Assembly: GCA_030765045.1 (NCBI GenBank)
Contig: CM060972.1
Coordinates: 53,478,471 to 53,542,470, forward strand
Length of the DNA stretch: 64,000 bases
From: Tenodera sinensis
Taxonomy: Eukaryota; Arthropoda; Insecta; Mantodea; Mantidae
Reading direction: 5' to 3'
Shown piece by piece: positions 32,975 to 45,099 of the stretch. Numbering within the stretch: the first letter of the stretch is position 1; the number at the start of each line of letters is the position of its first letter. The translations under genes and the position numbers were made by a program. Under the pieces are notes generated by a model. That model saw nothing but the letters and a program-made list of their open reading frames with translations, made no database searches and had not been told where the DNA came from.

Positions 32975-34460
32975 ATAGCTAATACATACTAATCCACTAG
33001 AGACAACGTTCTTATATGCCACAAATCAACATTTTCAAAAAAATTTCGGCAGTATTCCCAGGTGAAGGTAACCCAGACTAATGAATGACGCTATAAAAGG
33101 TATCGCCTGCACTTTATTGGAATGCCTTTTGAAGATTCCTTTAACAGTACATATTACAAAATTAGGTTGCAGTTACTGGCAACTCAAATTCTTCATGCAT
33201 AGAAGGAAAGAATGTGAACGAATATTTGCTTTCCTACCGTCATGGAGTAATCTTAACGTGAACTTCATTGCAACAGAGCTCAAATGTATGAGCAAGCAGA
33301 GAGGTTATGTGATTTATGGCTGTTTACAGGTGTGCCACATCACACCGAACGAAATAATAGTGTTAACCTATAAATTATTACCAGTCGGAAATTACACGTC
33401 ACAGCTTCAAGATTTTGTGATTAGACAGTGAAAGAGCACTGCTATAGTTCATGCCGAAACAGTATATCACATACTTGGCAAACAAGACAAAGGATTAATC
33501 AGTTCGGTAATAATCCTCAACATGTTCGTACACAGAATCTAATCCTGTCAACCCTGAAACATATATTTACGTTCTGTGGTAAGGATCAAAGCTTTCCAGT
33601 AACAATAACGCAGTTTCTAATTACTGTAATTCAAGAAATTACCGAATTAATTACAAGCAAGGAGGTTCCGCTTATCTCTTGCTTAAGGGTGCTTGCTTCT
33701 ACAGAGTTCTCAAGTTGGAAACAGCAGTTAAACAGCGAACTTGCTTGTTCTGAATATATCTTGGCTATCAGGAGTTGTATCTCGGCTTGTTCTTGGTGTA
33801 TGATTTAAGTCTTGGGTTACACTTCTATGTCACGACCAAGAAGCAAAGCTTTCGGGTCGGAAATTTCGTTATAGAGTGCAAACACTGAATTCGAACTTCC
33901 TCTTAGTTATAATTATGATCCTTCAGCACTTCCCAACAGTAAGTTAGAATCACTCGTGGATCTTCTGATGAAACAGATGAAAATTAATTTTAACCAATCA
34001 TATCATAAGTAAAATTACGAGTGATTGTCAACTTTTTTTTAAATTGTTGGCAGTGTCATAAGTTGGAGTATCTGCTGTAATTTATGATTTCATTAAACAC
34101 AAAATTTGTTGAACTGATTCCAAACATATTTCCTATGGTATTCAGTGTTCTGAGGTTTCCCTCTTCTAATTATTTCATCTATTTCAGCGTTAGCTACTTC
34201 ACAGAAGTCAGCCATATTTAACATTTGAATAGCGGCTTTATGACGTCAAATTACGTCAGCTGTTGCGCACCTGCAGCACAGTGCAGCTAAATTCTTAAGC
34301 TTTCGTAATAAGAAAAGCAGAGGAAGTGATAATGAAATGTCAATTTTTTCCGAAATGAAGGCTGTCATTGGTTGAAATTTGAAATTGCTAGGCACATGAT
34401 TGGTTGTTTTTTAACACAGTCATGTATGAGTGGAATTGTCTGCTTAATTTCATAGTTTTG
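32975..34460. other. Unassigned sequence with two adjacent ORFs
   Basis: Frames of 116 codons (33081-33431) and 126 codons (33428-33808) lie in tandem with a 4-base overlap, in different frames. Neither has a motif I recognise. They could be a decayed element or chance. 34240-34290 is richer in CG (ATGACGTCA, GTGCAGC). Confidence 0.35.
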
Positions 34461-34461
34461 C

Positions 34462-34576
34462 CAATGCATTCCACGCAAAAATTCGATATCGAGATTTCGA
34501 GACTTTACCGGAAACACATGCAGTGGGAAGTCCTGAAAAAATTTAGAAAAGTGCCCGTGTTTATGTATGTGTTTCC

Positions 34577-34657
<81 letters not shown>

Positions 34658-34690
34658 TACGCGCGCGCACTTCCGTAAATATGCAAAAGG
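34462..34690 (-). repeat. Family A repeat, 3' fragment with (GT)n
   Basis: GCATTCCACGCAAAAATTCG, ATCGAGATTTC and TTTAGAAAAGTGCCCGTG are the reversed family A 3' end, followed by the expanded microsatellite. The copy ends just after it. Confidence 0.75.
34577..34666. repeat. (GT)n microsatellite inside family A
   Basis: About 40 GT units followed by GCGCGTACGCGCGCGC, an alternating purine-pyrimidine run. It lies at the family A variable site. Confidence 0.95.
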
Positions 34691-34964
34691 TTTCCCTAAG
34701 TTATATAAGTTTATGAACTACAGATATAAGTACATATATGCTAACTGCCTTACTTGATTAAGTATGGTATAAACATTAGTTATATTTATAATTCCGCAGT
34801 ATGGATCCATTATACAAAATTGCTGTTGAAGCCTTAAAACATATTTCGTTTTTATGCTAGATGAAACTAGTTTAACCTTCACACATGCCTAATTTAATTA
34901 TTCAATATAGCAGCACCTTTCTAGCTGAAACTAGATTGACTATTTTTGAAGATAGTTGAATTTT

Positions 34965-35752
34965 TTTATTTCTCTTCTGGCAAGTAGAAGGAAGTATTGC
35001 GTTCCACCCCCCCCCCCCCGAAAAAAAAAAAAGATTTTTAGAAGAAGTCCGTGTGTGTGTATATCTGTCTGTCTGTGGACAACATAACTCAAAAACGAGA
35101 AGTTGGTTAAAAAGCAAAGTTGGTATTTAAGTTTAATGTCTTTTAAGGATGCGAAACGAAGATTTTGAAGAAAATAACTCCACCCTAAACTACCCTTTAC
35201 ATGGAAAATTTTTCGAAAATTTTTATTTTCTTGAAAACGATTTTTATTAAAATGCCATATTTTTAAGATATTTGTATGACAAATGAAATGTATATTTTGA
35301 ATTTTCTGGCTATAACCTATGTATTCCTGTTTACTCTGGATGATTTTTGAATAACTCATAAACCATTAGAGATAGACAAATTCTTAATATACAAAAATGT
35401 AGATCTTGCTAAAATACACAATTTATGTCCCAATAAATTTTTTTGTAGAGTGAACCATTTTGGAGATATTCCTTGTTATTTATGTCAGTTTCGGAAAACA
35501 TAAAACTTTCATGAAATAGAACATTAATTTTTTTATGTTAAGTGTGCAAAGAGAACGGGATCTCAAAGCTTTGAAATATCTGACTATCGCTCAAAGCCTA
35601 CTGTATTCTAATATTCCTCTTACACCTACAAGGAAATAAGCAATAAGATAATTTGTGCAAATGTTTATCTCAACTAACACAAAGAAGATACAGTAATAAG
35701 AGTTTGTAAGAATAATTAGTACAAGAGTAGAGAAATTCATGTGAGTGAATCA
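34965..35752 (-). repeat. Family A repeat, nearly full copy
   Basis: The minus-strand copy runs from its 3' end (left edge TTTATTTCTCTTCTGGCAAG) to the start at the right edge (ACAAGAGTAGAGAAATTCAT then GTGAGTGAATCAG). It contains a poly-C run (35008-35020), an A run, and a short TG tract with CTGTCTGTCTG. Frames at 34902-35359 are shadows. Confidence 0.9.
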
Positions 35753-35757
35753 GCTTT

Positions 35758-36785
35758 ATATTGAGAAATGGCCAGTGATCATGCTTCTTTTTAGAAAAGT
35801 TACCAAACAAAGGAATATAGTTCTGATCAGTTCCATAGATGATATATAGATAACCTGCACATGAAGGTTTATTAAATCCTAGGTTCCAAATTGGCAAGAT
35901 TGATGCTTACAAAAATATATTTTGGCTGAAATGAGCCTTATCAAATTTTAGGTGCATTTTAATTGTGTACAACATAGTGCAGCATATACTCTTTAAACCA
36001 TTACGCTGAAGCTAATGCTAATATTTAAACAATTATTTTTGTAAAATACACTTAACTGTTTTCTGTATCCGATAAAATATGTTCTAAAGTTTAACTTCTG
36101 CAAAATTTAAGCTGCACCTACACCCTTAATTTTATGGGTATTTTGCGTCAAAACACTAAAATACATGACGCATACTGTATTCTCTTCAATACTCGGCGAT
36201 TTGGTACAAATGAATATACTCTTTCAGACTGTATTCCCAGATCAATGGCTTGTTCAGAGAGAGACCAGTGAAACGTTAAACATAGTGAATTAGCTTGTAC
36301 ATGCACCACGCTATTCTGAAAATAAAATGGATCTATGCCAACAGGATTACAATAATTATATTTTACGCTCCATTTGTTAGGTACTGGTTGCTCATATTAT
36401 TGCGAGAATGATATGGCTCAACTAGTTTATGAAGACTATAATAGATGATCATGCTCATTTTATCCCGCTTAGAGTGCTTAACCAAATTCGAAATTGCAGA
36501 ACATTTTTATTAGGTGGTGATAAATTAGCCCCAATATCTCTTAATATAGGGTATTTTATGTTTATCCAAATTACATTCTGGAATTTTCGCCGGAAACGCA
36601 CATTTTGATCCTGTGAATAATAGTAGCAGTAATAACAATAATATAACAAAATAGCAACAGTAAGAATAACAACAATCCATATGTTCACAATGTTATACAC
36701 CGGAAACACCTCGAGCACTACTACCAACTCATATCTATTGTGGCTACCACCACCATAAGGCAGGGACCAAGTGAGGGAACCGCAG
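35758..36785. other. Unassigned AT-rich sequence
   Basis: No gene or repeat recognised. 36610-36680 is rich in AAC/AAT and GTA triplets. Confidence 0.45.
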
Positions 36786-36789
36786 AATT

Positions 36790-37235
36790 ACACAGGGTCG
36801 CAACTAGACAGGCCACGGAGACGTGCGGAAGTTCCTAACAAGTGCTGAGATCTCTTCATCCCCCGCCGAGCAGCCACCACACATCGCTGGTCCATTGTCG
36901 CACATTGTTGCCACAGTGCCCCCAGCCCCTCCAGTCCCCCGCACCCCGACAGAGGACAGAGGCCACCCAAACGCCACTCAGCGCCGTAAACAGTTACCAT
37001 GCGCAAGCATCCACGCCAACTGCCCGGTACGGTCAACTCCACTCGCCTGAAAGCACACCTGAAAGATGATCAGGAAATGGAATGAAAGGAAACGATGCAC
37101 CCCAGCATTCGCCTAAGTGACATGGGGAAACCGCGGAGAAACCCATGACAGAGTGCGCGGCAACGGGCATCGAGCCCTCGTTCTCCCGAATGCGAGCCCC
37201 AGACGTTACCACCTGAGCCATCCCGCTCGGAATAT
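36790..37235 (-). mobile_element. tRNA-derived SINE (SINE-C), long G+C-rich copy
   Basis: On the minus strand the head reads CCGAGCGGGATGGCTCAGGT, GGTAACG (A box) and GAGGGCTCGATGCCCGTT (B box). The body CGCGGTTTCCCCATGTCACT then TAGGCG matches GGTTTCCCCTTGACACTAGG at 56439, and CATCTTTCAGG matches the same words at 56525. The far part (36790-37030) is G+C- and CpG-rich and matches the 56540-56870 part only loosely, so that boundary is uncertain. Overlapping frames here are shadows. Confidence 0.7.
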
Positions 37236-37328
37236 TCATCATGGTCATGAAGACAAACATTAATGATGGCTTCACGGGTGATCAGCCGTGTCAAATTTAT
37301 GAATGTCAAATTAAATCCAACCTCTCAC

Positions 37329-38477
<1,149 letters not shown>

Positions 38478-38479
38478 TT

Positions 38480-39235
38480 TCACCTTCAGCCCGTTTGCTG
38501 TAAATTGCAAACACGGTAATTGTCGCTTCGCAATTGTCATGCATCAGCTACTCCGGATGTAGCGACAAAAATGTGTACCAGAGCCGCCAGTAGCAAAAAC
38601 TTCCATACAGCAGTGTTCCCATAAGGAAGATATTGGATCTGTCGCTTTTCTGTTTTCCTTCACGGTTGAAGGTAGGTAAAAGGAAAAATCTGATGAGGCA
38701 CAGTCAAACAACTTTCTCTAGTTCGCATGCATAACTTATACAAGCTGCAACAAGAGAAGCTGCTTCGCCATGTGCAGATACAAAGAACAACAAACAGACC
38801 TACTGAAACAAATCTGTGTTTTACAGTATATCACGAAAACAGCCTCTTTCTGGTTCAGTGCCTTAAACATGCTATCGTGGACTATACGCACCTCTGAGGT
38901 ATCAATTCTCAAAATCTAATTGCCAATATTATCGTCCAACTCCTTCGTCTTCGGATTATTTGCCTATATTTACCCTTCCTAGTGCTCTACAGATAGAAAT
39001 TAAGTTGGACCTGGTTTTTATCCACCGTTTTTGGCCTCATTTAGCTTTCGCTTTATTTTAATGAACTGGATTAGCTGTTTTCATAATAAATACGAAGTTG
39101 AATAATTACATCTTTTTCCGTTATTGTCGTCCCTGTTGCCTCGGCTTACCTGCAGTCGTGGCTTGGAGATTCTTTGGTATACTCAGAGCCTTGCTCTCGG
39201 TCTAATAACTCGGCTATAGCACCGTCTGTCACAAT
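38480..39235. other. Unassigned sequence
   Basis: No gene or repeat recognised between the CA tract and the hAT remnant. Confidence 0.4.
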
Positions 39236-39236
39236 T

Positions 39237-39624
39237 TGAAGACCTAAAATCATTTGAAACCAAAATCCAATTATTTTGCGCTCCTTTGAAGTTTGCATGT
39301 AGTGAGCTACAAAATATGAAAGTACTTGCATTGCAAAATTCCACGACCGTAGAATGTTCCGAAAAAGAAGAGTGGGAATTATTTAGGTCTGTGCCGTGCT
39401 GTAAGTATCCGAGATTACGTTTAATGGGAGCCTTTGGCTCCTCTTATACCTGCGAACAAACATTTTCAAAAATGAACTACATTAAAATTGAGTATCGCAG
39501 CATAATAAGTGATAATCACCTTGCTGGTCTTTTGAGACTGCGCACTGCATCTTTACACCAAATATTGAAGACCGTTCTGAAACGTAACTCGTGCCAAAAT
39601 AAACAAACATCGTGGGTTCATTAG
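39237..39624 (+). pseudogene. hAT transposase C-terminal remnant (ZBED/GTF2IRD2-like type)
   Basis: One open frame reads EDLKSFETKIQLFCAPLKFA, then WELFRSVPCCKYPRLRLMGA, FGSSYTCEQTFSKMNYIKIE, YRSIISDNHLAGLLRLRTAS. This matches the conserved end of hAT transposases of the ZBED/GTF2IRD2-like group: a KYP.L block, the FGS.Y.CE..FS.M motif of the hATC dimerisation region, then YRS..SD.HL. The catalytic core and BED finger are missing upstream. The true reading frame extends left of the first ATG, so no start is assigned. Confidence 0.75.
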
Positions 39625-39659
39625 GAGTACAATAGGAATGTGTAAGCCTTTTATTTCCT

Positions 39660-39998
39660 GTACATAAGAATTAAGACACAGTGCCGCCACTGGAAGTCAG
39701 TAACCACGGATAAACGCGTCATTGTCCCAGCGGGTCGAAGGAGGCAATTTCAACCTCCCCTTACCTGCCAGCAGTTGAGCACCGCTGCTCCAGCCACTTA
39801 TGTTGCATTGTTTCTCATAAGTTTTTCAGTGTATTACATCAACATTTTTACAACCACTATATGTTGAATAACTTGGAACATTGTTTCTGGCTTTTCTTTT
39901 CTCATTATATTTTCACGATTGACTTTAATACCTGCTACAAATTATTTCCTCCTCCTCCTCTTCCTCCTCCTTTTCCTCCTCCTCCTCGTTCTTCTTCT
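39660..39998. other. Unassigned sequence
   Basis: Probably hAT 3' flank and unique DNA. TCC-rich low complexity at 39946-39995. Confidence 0.35.
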
Positions 39999-40000
39999 TT

Positions 40001-40050
40001 AGCTGATTACCCTGCCCTTATGTAGGACTTACACCCCCCTAGGACTGTGA
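40001..40050 (-). mobile_element. SINE-E 3' tail fragment
   Basis: The reverse strand reads CCTAGGGGGGTGTAAGTCCT then ACATAAGGGCAGGGTAATC, matching the SINE-E tail seen at 9484-9545. Confidence 0.45.
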
Positions 40051-40099
40051 CAAAGTGAATAGGAACTGAAATCGTGGTGGCCACAACCCTATGCTGACA

Positions 40100-40104
<5 letters not shown>

Positions 40105-40157
<53 letters not shown>

Positions 40158-40167
40158 TGTGTGTGTA
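40105..40167. repeat. Poly-T then (TG)n tract
   Basis: About 39 T followed by about 11 TG units. It could be the reversed tail of an A-tailed retroposon. Confidence 0.9.
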
Positions 40168-40194
40168 TTCTTCATGAATTCGTGATACTGATTC

Positions 40195-40355
40195 GGATGA
40201 ATTGTGACAGCGTACGAGCGTTTCTTGGGTGACAGCTGTGCGTAGAACTCATCAAAGATTCTCATACGATACATTTTCACTGCTTTAAAAATATGTGATC
40301 CACAGACACAGCACATAGAGCTCCTATTCTCTACCGTAAAGAGGTTTCTCATGAA
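40195..40355 (-). pseudogene. Possible BED-type zinc finger of a hAT transposase
   Basis: The minus frame reads SSMCCVCGSHIFKAVKMYRM then RIFDEFYAQLSPKKRSYAVT. The C-x2-C followed by a MYR-type helix and a YA.LS.K.R segment resembles the N-terminal BED finger of hAT transposases (C-L-I-C, K.YNL..H, YA...). The distal histidine pair is not conserved. It lies near two hAT C-terminal pieces on the opposite strand. Confidence 0.4.
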
Positions 40356-40843
40356 TTGCACACCAAGTGTTTGTCGACCAGTATCTGTTGCACTTGGGAG
40401 TTAAGATGTGATCAAATGGAACCAGGCTTCGTACAGCAGGAGTCCAATTGTTTGAAATAGACATGTGCAAGAAACAATTGTCTTGCTTTCCCTTCAGTTG
40501 ACGTCAATCAAAGACATAAAACACGTTGAAAACTTTGCCTGTGGCGACAATTTACGTGTCAACATTTTGGGACTTTGGATCACTCGGGGACACGAATATC
40601 CGTGGTTACAGCAGATGTTTGAACATTGCGTTTGCGATAATTCATCGTATAGTGCGCCATTTTTACATAAAATGCTTGAGATATTTGTTTTTGTAAAAAT
40701 CTTCTTTGTTTCTTTAAATCAGTCATATCCAAACGTAGGCTAATGAGCCCATCTTGGCTCACCCTACTTGCGCGTCACGTGGAGTTTGTGTCTACCGACT
40801 CATTCCTTTATTGCTGTGAATAGAATGGTTCTCGTAACAAACA

Positions 40844-41090
40844 GTGGATTTTAACGCACTGATGCCGCTGCCTAAAATTATTGTTAAAATATTTGTAGAG
40901 CGTTTAGGAATCGAAGTATTTAAAGTTTCTCCTAGAATTAAATATATAGTGACAATGTGTGGCTCAACATTCATTTGCGAGCAACTTTTTTCTCAAATGA
41001 GGCAAATAAAACGTAAAAATAGATCCAGAATATGAGATTGCCATCTCTCGGCAAAGATGAAAACATCTGTGAACACATCCAAGAAGTCAG
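40844..41090 (+). pseudogene. Second hAT transposase C-terminal remnant
   Basis: The frame reads IIVKIFVERLGIEVFKVSPR, IKYIVTMCGSTFICEQLFSQ, MRQIKRKNRSRI, a stop, then DCHLSAKMKTSV. GST.ICEQLFS.M and the NRSR..D.HL block are the same hATC motifs as at 39237, but the two copies are clearly diverged. A CAGTCATATCCAAACGTAGG word at 40721 might be the decayed left end of this element. The right end was not found. Confidence 0.65.
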
Positions 41091-41094
41091 TTAA

Positions 41095-41612
41095 GAAAAG
41101 AAATGTGCTATTGCTAAGTCTACCACAGTTGTATTTTGGAATGGTCCATCTGCTAGTCCTAGAATTCACCTGAAACTTAATTTGCTCTTTATTTTACACA
41201 GTAGCGCTTTCTTATGCACAATGTTTAATTATAACTTAAGATAATATCACTTGACTACTCCACACTGACAATCTTAATAGGGTTATTAAGGGATGTTTGC
41301 CGAGCGTTTTGCTATATGAAACAGAGGGGCTGGTTAGAGAGTAATTTGATGTTGACGTATTGGACATGTAATGTCTCATGGATCGTGATACATGTAAATC
41401 AATCAGCTACTCATTACCACTAACGACTGTAGTACCATATCATTCCACCGCAACAGATAATCAAACTTGCAAAACACGGTACATCACTGTAAGTGTGTGA
41501 TACGATAACCCCAAGTCAAAACACACACACACACACACACTTGTGTTATATGACTGCAAACCTGCTTCTTCACAATGGTCACGAGAAGTTGGTGTGTATG
41601 GACTGTCACACG
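41095..41612. other. Unassigned sequence
   Basis: No gene recognised. (AC)n of about 11 units at 41519-41540. Confidence 0.4.
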
Positions 41613-41614
41613 CT

Positions 41615-41850
41615 CTAGCACAGGGGAGGATAGGTAGTGCCGGTGTGACATCAGCTCACACCGCTGAACACGCTCTCACTAAAGATCCTTTCAGCTTCTG
41701 ATGTCATCGTACTCTGTACTGCTGCCGCAGGGGAAGAGAATGTAATTTGAGACTTGCAGGATGCAGCAATGTAGGAAAGACAGGAAGCATCTGGTGTTAA
41801 TAACACAACTAGCGACCGATTACATTTCGGTTCTGTTCCACGAGTAAATA
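41615..41850. repeat. Dispersed repeat with a stem-loop, copy 2
   Basis: Partner of 21056-21350. Shared words are TAGTGCCGGTGTGACATCAG, CTCACACCGCTGAACACG, CTGCTGCCGCA, GGAAGCATCTGGTGTTAA and GATTACATTTCGGTT. The stem arms are less well conserved than in copy 1. Confidence 0.6.
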
Positions 41851-42046
41851 TATAACAATTCTAGGTTATGTAAAGGATGGTCGTGTTATAAGGCAAATAG
41901 AAAGAACATAATGCCTTTTCTCTCCAAATTAAAAGTCACACAACATTTCCTGATATTTCGTGTTTCCTTTTTCTTTAACCAGTTTATTAAGCTTTGAACC
42001 TAATCTCTGGGAAATTTGTAATCGAATATTGTACTTTAGGTTATGG

Positions 42047-42590
42047 TCTGGCAAGGTATTTCGCGATTTGGACTTAGCTAATTTCATAACAGAACCAGCC
42101 AGAACCAGACACAGAACCAGCACGGTGAACGCGGAGGCCATGCTATTGGACCTCCTCGACCAATTCATCGTCCATTAAATGTTTGATTTAAGTATCAGGA
42201 TCGTTTTAGTCCCAATTTGTGGGTAGAAATTGTTGTGACAGACTCCTAGGACCATAAAGTTTACCAAAAAGATTAACAGGTGCTGTGTATCATCGATTCC
42301 TGCACGATGAGTTGCCCCAAGTTTTGGAGTTGTGCTTGTGGAAAGAATTCCACCATTCGAGAACAGGTCGTACAATACGACGCTTGCGGTTTATGTATGA
42401 TGGGGCACCACCCCATTTCGTACGTATCGTGCAACAATACTTAAACAAAACATTTAATGGACGATGGATTGGTCGATGAGGTCCACTAATATGGCCTACC
42501 CGTTCGCTGGACCTCAATCCATTAGGTTTCTGGCTATGGGGATATTTAAAGACATTGGCATATGCCAAACGTATCATAAGTGTATAGGTA
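42047..42590 (+). pseudogene. Tc1/mariner-superfamily transposase remnant
   Basis: Three pieces in shifted frames. EPARTRHRTSTVNAEAMLLD (about 42100) resembles the linker after the helix-turn-helix region, and RFSPNLWVEIV (42202) matches the F..N.W..I segment. The longest piece (42273-42587) reads LTGAVYHRFLHDELPQVLEL, FMYDGAPPHFVRIVQQYLNK, TFNGRWIGR, a stop, then GPLIWPTRSLDLNPLGFWLW and GYLKTLAYA. DGAPPHF, GRWIGR.GP..WP.RS.DL.PL..F.LWG and the LAYA end are typical of an insect DDE transposase family. The last catalytic Asp (DL.PLD in the family) is Gly here, and most of the middle is deleted. The element is dead. Confidence 0.75.
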
Positions 42591-42599
42591 TACATTGCC

Positions 42600-42818
42600 C
42601 ATTTATCTAAAATGGCTCATATCTCAAGTATTTGTTTCCGAACATATGTTTATAGGAACATATATTCTAGTTTTGACTAATCCCAACTGCTATTGCAATA
42701 TCGGGCACCTTTGCTAAACACCCTTATAATGTAATGGGAAATATGCAAATCAATACAGTTTACTGTAGTGTAAGTATGATGTGGAATGTGTGGATCTTAA
42801 TCGTAGAAGTTAATTTAA
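42600..42818. other. Unassigned sequence
   Basis: Probable 3' flank of the transposase remnant. No clear inverted terminus found. Confidence 0.35.
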
Positions 42819-42821
42819 AAA

Positions 42822-43632
42822 TCTGATGTGTTGCACTCATATGACTTTCTCTACTCTTGTACCAACTATTCTTACAAACTCTTGCCATCTTCTACGTGTT
42901 AGTTGAGATATACATTTGCAAAAATTATCTTATTGCTTGTTTTCTTGCACATGCAATGGGAATATGGGAATACAGTAGGTTTTGAGCGATAGTCTAATCT
43001 TTTAAAGCTTTCATATTCCGTTCTCTTTGCAGGGTTAACATATAAAAAAAATTAATATCGATGTTTCATTTGGCAGAAGTACAAGTTCTCCAAAACTTAC
43101 ATCTCCGAAATGGTTCACACGACAAAAAATTGTATTTAAACATAAGTTGTGTTTTAGCAGGATCTACATTTTTTTTGTACAGTAAGATTTGCTCTATCTC
43201 TTACGATTTACCAGTTATGCAAAATTCATCCAGAGTAGATAGGACTTCATGGGCAATAGCCAGAAAATTCAAGATATACATTTCATTTGTCATAAAAATA
43301 TCTCAAGCATGGCATTTTAATCAAAATCTTTAGAGCCATTTTCAAGAAAATCAAAATTTTCCATGAAGAGTGTAGTTTAGTGTGGAGCAATTTTCTTCAA
43401 AATCTTTGTGTCACGTCCTTGAAAGACATTAGGCTTAAATACCAACTTTGGTTTTTAAAGACTTTTCGTTTTATGCTGTCCACAGACTGACAGATACACA
43501 CACACGGACCTTTTTCTATTTTTTTTTTCCAAGAGGCCTCAAAATATATTTCTGGTGAAATTGCGACATGGAATTTTTTGGTGGAATACAATAATTCCTC
43601 TACTTTACTATATGTAGTAGAGAAAGTAAAAA
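42822..43632 (+). repeat. Family A repeat, full-length copy
   Basis: The complete copy runs from TCTGATGTGTTGCACTCATA to GTAGTAGAGAAAG. TAAAAA lies immediately left of the start (42816-42821) and immediately after AGAAAG at the end, a likely 6-bp target duplication. The microsatellite site is short (ACACACACACGG). The open frames here are shadows. Confidence 0.92.
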
Positions 43633-43844
43633 TTAATAGGTACAGTTTCCTTTAGCAGACTGATGTTGGCTTCAATTCAATACACACATATTTCATTTTC
43701 AAAACCCTCATAATAGCATATCTTGCGCTAACTGATATTTTACACAAATGTTTATTGTTCCATTTATATCCCGCCTTTAACTGCAGAGGTCATATCTGTG
43801 GCCTTGACTATTGCTTTTACTCGTTTGACAGTGGGGTTTCTATA

Positions 43845-44003
43845 CATTGAATTCACACACACATTCACACTTTCATTCATACTTCCAGACTCAGGGAAGA
43901 ATAATCTTGGCTGGAGAAAAATTCCTACCCCCTACCGGGAATCGAACCCGAGACCCCCAGCACAGCAGGCAGGTGCTCTACCAACTGCTCCACGGGGCCA
44001 GCC
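43845..44003 (-). mobile_element. tRNA-derived SINE (SINE-B)
   Basis: On the minus strand it reads GCTGGCCCCGTGGAGCAGTT, GGTAGAGCACC (A box) and GTCTCGGGTTCGATTCCCGG (B box). The body (CTGAGTCTGGAAGTATGAATG) matches 32569-32640. A short TG tail lies at the left edge (CACACACA at 43855). The plus frame at 43798-44037 is a shadow. Confidence 0.85.
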
Positions 44004-44034
44004 AAGCTTAAATCTTGATATAAATGCTTTGATA

Positions 44035-44090
44035 TAATTTTTTGTTGGAATGCCGTACTTCCTAATATACGTAGGTGGAAAGATGCAAAA
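44035..44090 (+). repeat. Family A repeat, 3' terminal scrap
   Basis: TTTTTTGTTGGAATGCCGTA, CTTCCTAATATACGTAGG and GGAAAGATG follow the family A 3' end loosely. Confidence 0.4.
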
Positions 44091-44094
44091 AATC

Positions 44095-44505
44095 AGATTA
44101 AAACACCAATGAGGAAGTATATATGTTTTACAGTAACTGCAGATTTAATTCAGATACTTCCGTAGTGTTTGCATTACCACGCACTGTGTACATAAAAACT
44201 CTGCGGATTTCTTCCCAGATCTGTTTACAGAGAAAAGCTGAAGAACACTAGAGCAGATGAAAGCGGCATCTCAGCCAACAATAAGAGCGGATCTCTGTCG
44301 TTTCTGATATGAAACGAGCCTTTGAAGGCTCACAAAGCGTGCGAAGCAGTACTTTTATCGACCTGTACAAAGGTCATTCAAATTAGACTCAAGATCAATG
44401 GAATTTTTGTTCTGGTGAGAAAAAGTTCTGTACTGTGTTTTCTCCAGAGAAAACATTAAAGCCGATATTCCTGAAATGTTTACTTGCCTGGGGAGAAACG
44501 TAAAT
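44095..44505. other. Unassigned sequence
   Basis: No gene or repeat recognised. Confidence 0.4.
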
Positions 44506-44509
44506 CGAG

Positions 44510-44680
44510 CTAACATGGAAAGTTAGAATTTGACTGAAATATGCAGTGCCATAGGCAGGATTTGAACCACTTATTTTTGGCTCTCCATAACATAGCGGTA
44601 TCCACAATGGCCGGCACGAAATTAAATTCCCCAGCTGACTCACATTTTCCCCAGGAAACCACAAGACAGTCTAAGACTGT
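44510..44680 (-). mobile_element. SINE-like unit, copy 1 of a tandem pair
   Basis: On the minus strand GTGGTTCAAATCCTGCCTAT resembles a B box and GGATACCGCTATGTTATGG an A box region. The unit shares GTGCCATAGGCAGGATTTGA / ATGCCATAGTAAGGATTTTA and the ACCACTTA..TTGGCT/ACCACAGAACCTTGGCT words with the unit at 44870-45095. Confidence 0.5.
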
Positions 44681-44869
44681 CAGTCTTACGTTTTCACGTA
44701 ACATACTCCAATGCTGATGTATAATCTCGTAAGCACAAATAAGCACTTCTTAGTTAACCACTATCAGGTCAGTTAACAATGGCAGACACAAAACTTAATG
44801 ACGGCTGATAGCTGACCTCTATTATTCTCTTTCCTGTGGTGCAGATACATTTTTTGTGTGCAAATTATA

Positions 44870-45095
44870 TTCATATCGCCGGCTTTACAGGGCACCACAA
44901 GGCGTGGCAAGCTCTGATTGGGCGTTGTCTTGAGCCACCCGCCATTAAATATTGTGTCACCCACAATACTATTGTTCTGAGGCTAAATTGGAAGGGTAGA
45001 ATCAGGCTGAATAATCGTACAATGCCATAGTAAGGATTTTAACCACAGAACCTTGGCTTTTCTGTCTTCAACGAATTCAGTTACCATTGCAGAAC
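44870..45095 (-). mobile_element. SINE-like unit, copy 2 of a tandem pair
   Basis: Same order as copy 1: GAATCAGGCTGAATAATCGT, GCCATAGTAAGGATTTTAAC, CCTTGGCTTTTCTGTCTTC. The B box is decayed (GTGGTTAAAATCCTTACTAT on the minus strand). The two units lie about 360 bp apart in the same orientation. Confidence 0.45.
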
Positions 45096-45099
45096 GATT

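Noticed and set aside
34660..34675. CG-rich alternating tract as a regulatory site
   Set aside because: It is the edge of the (GT)n microsatellite in a family A copy. Nothing supports regulation.
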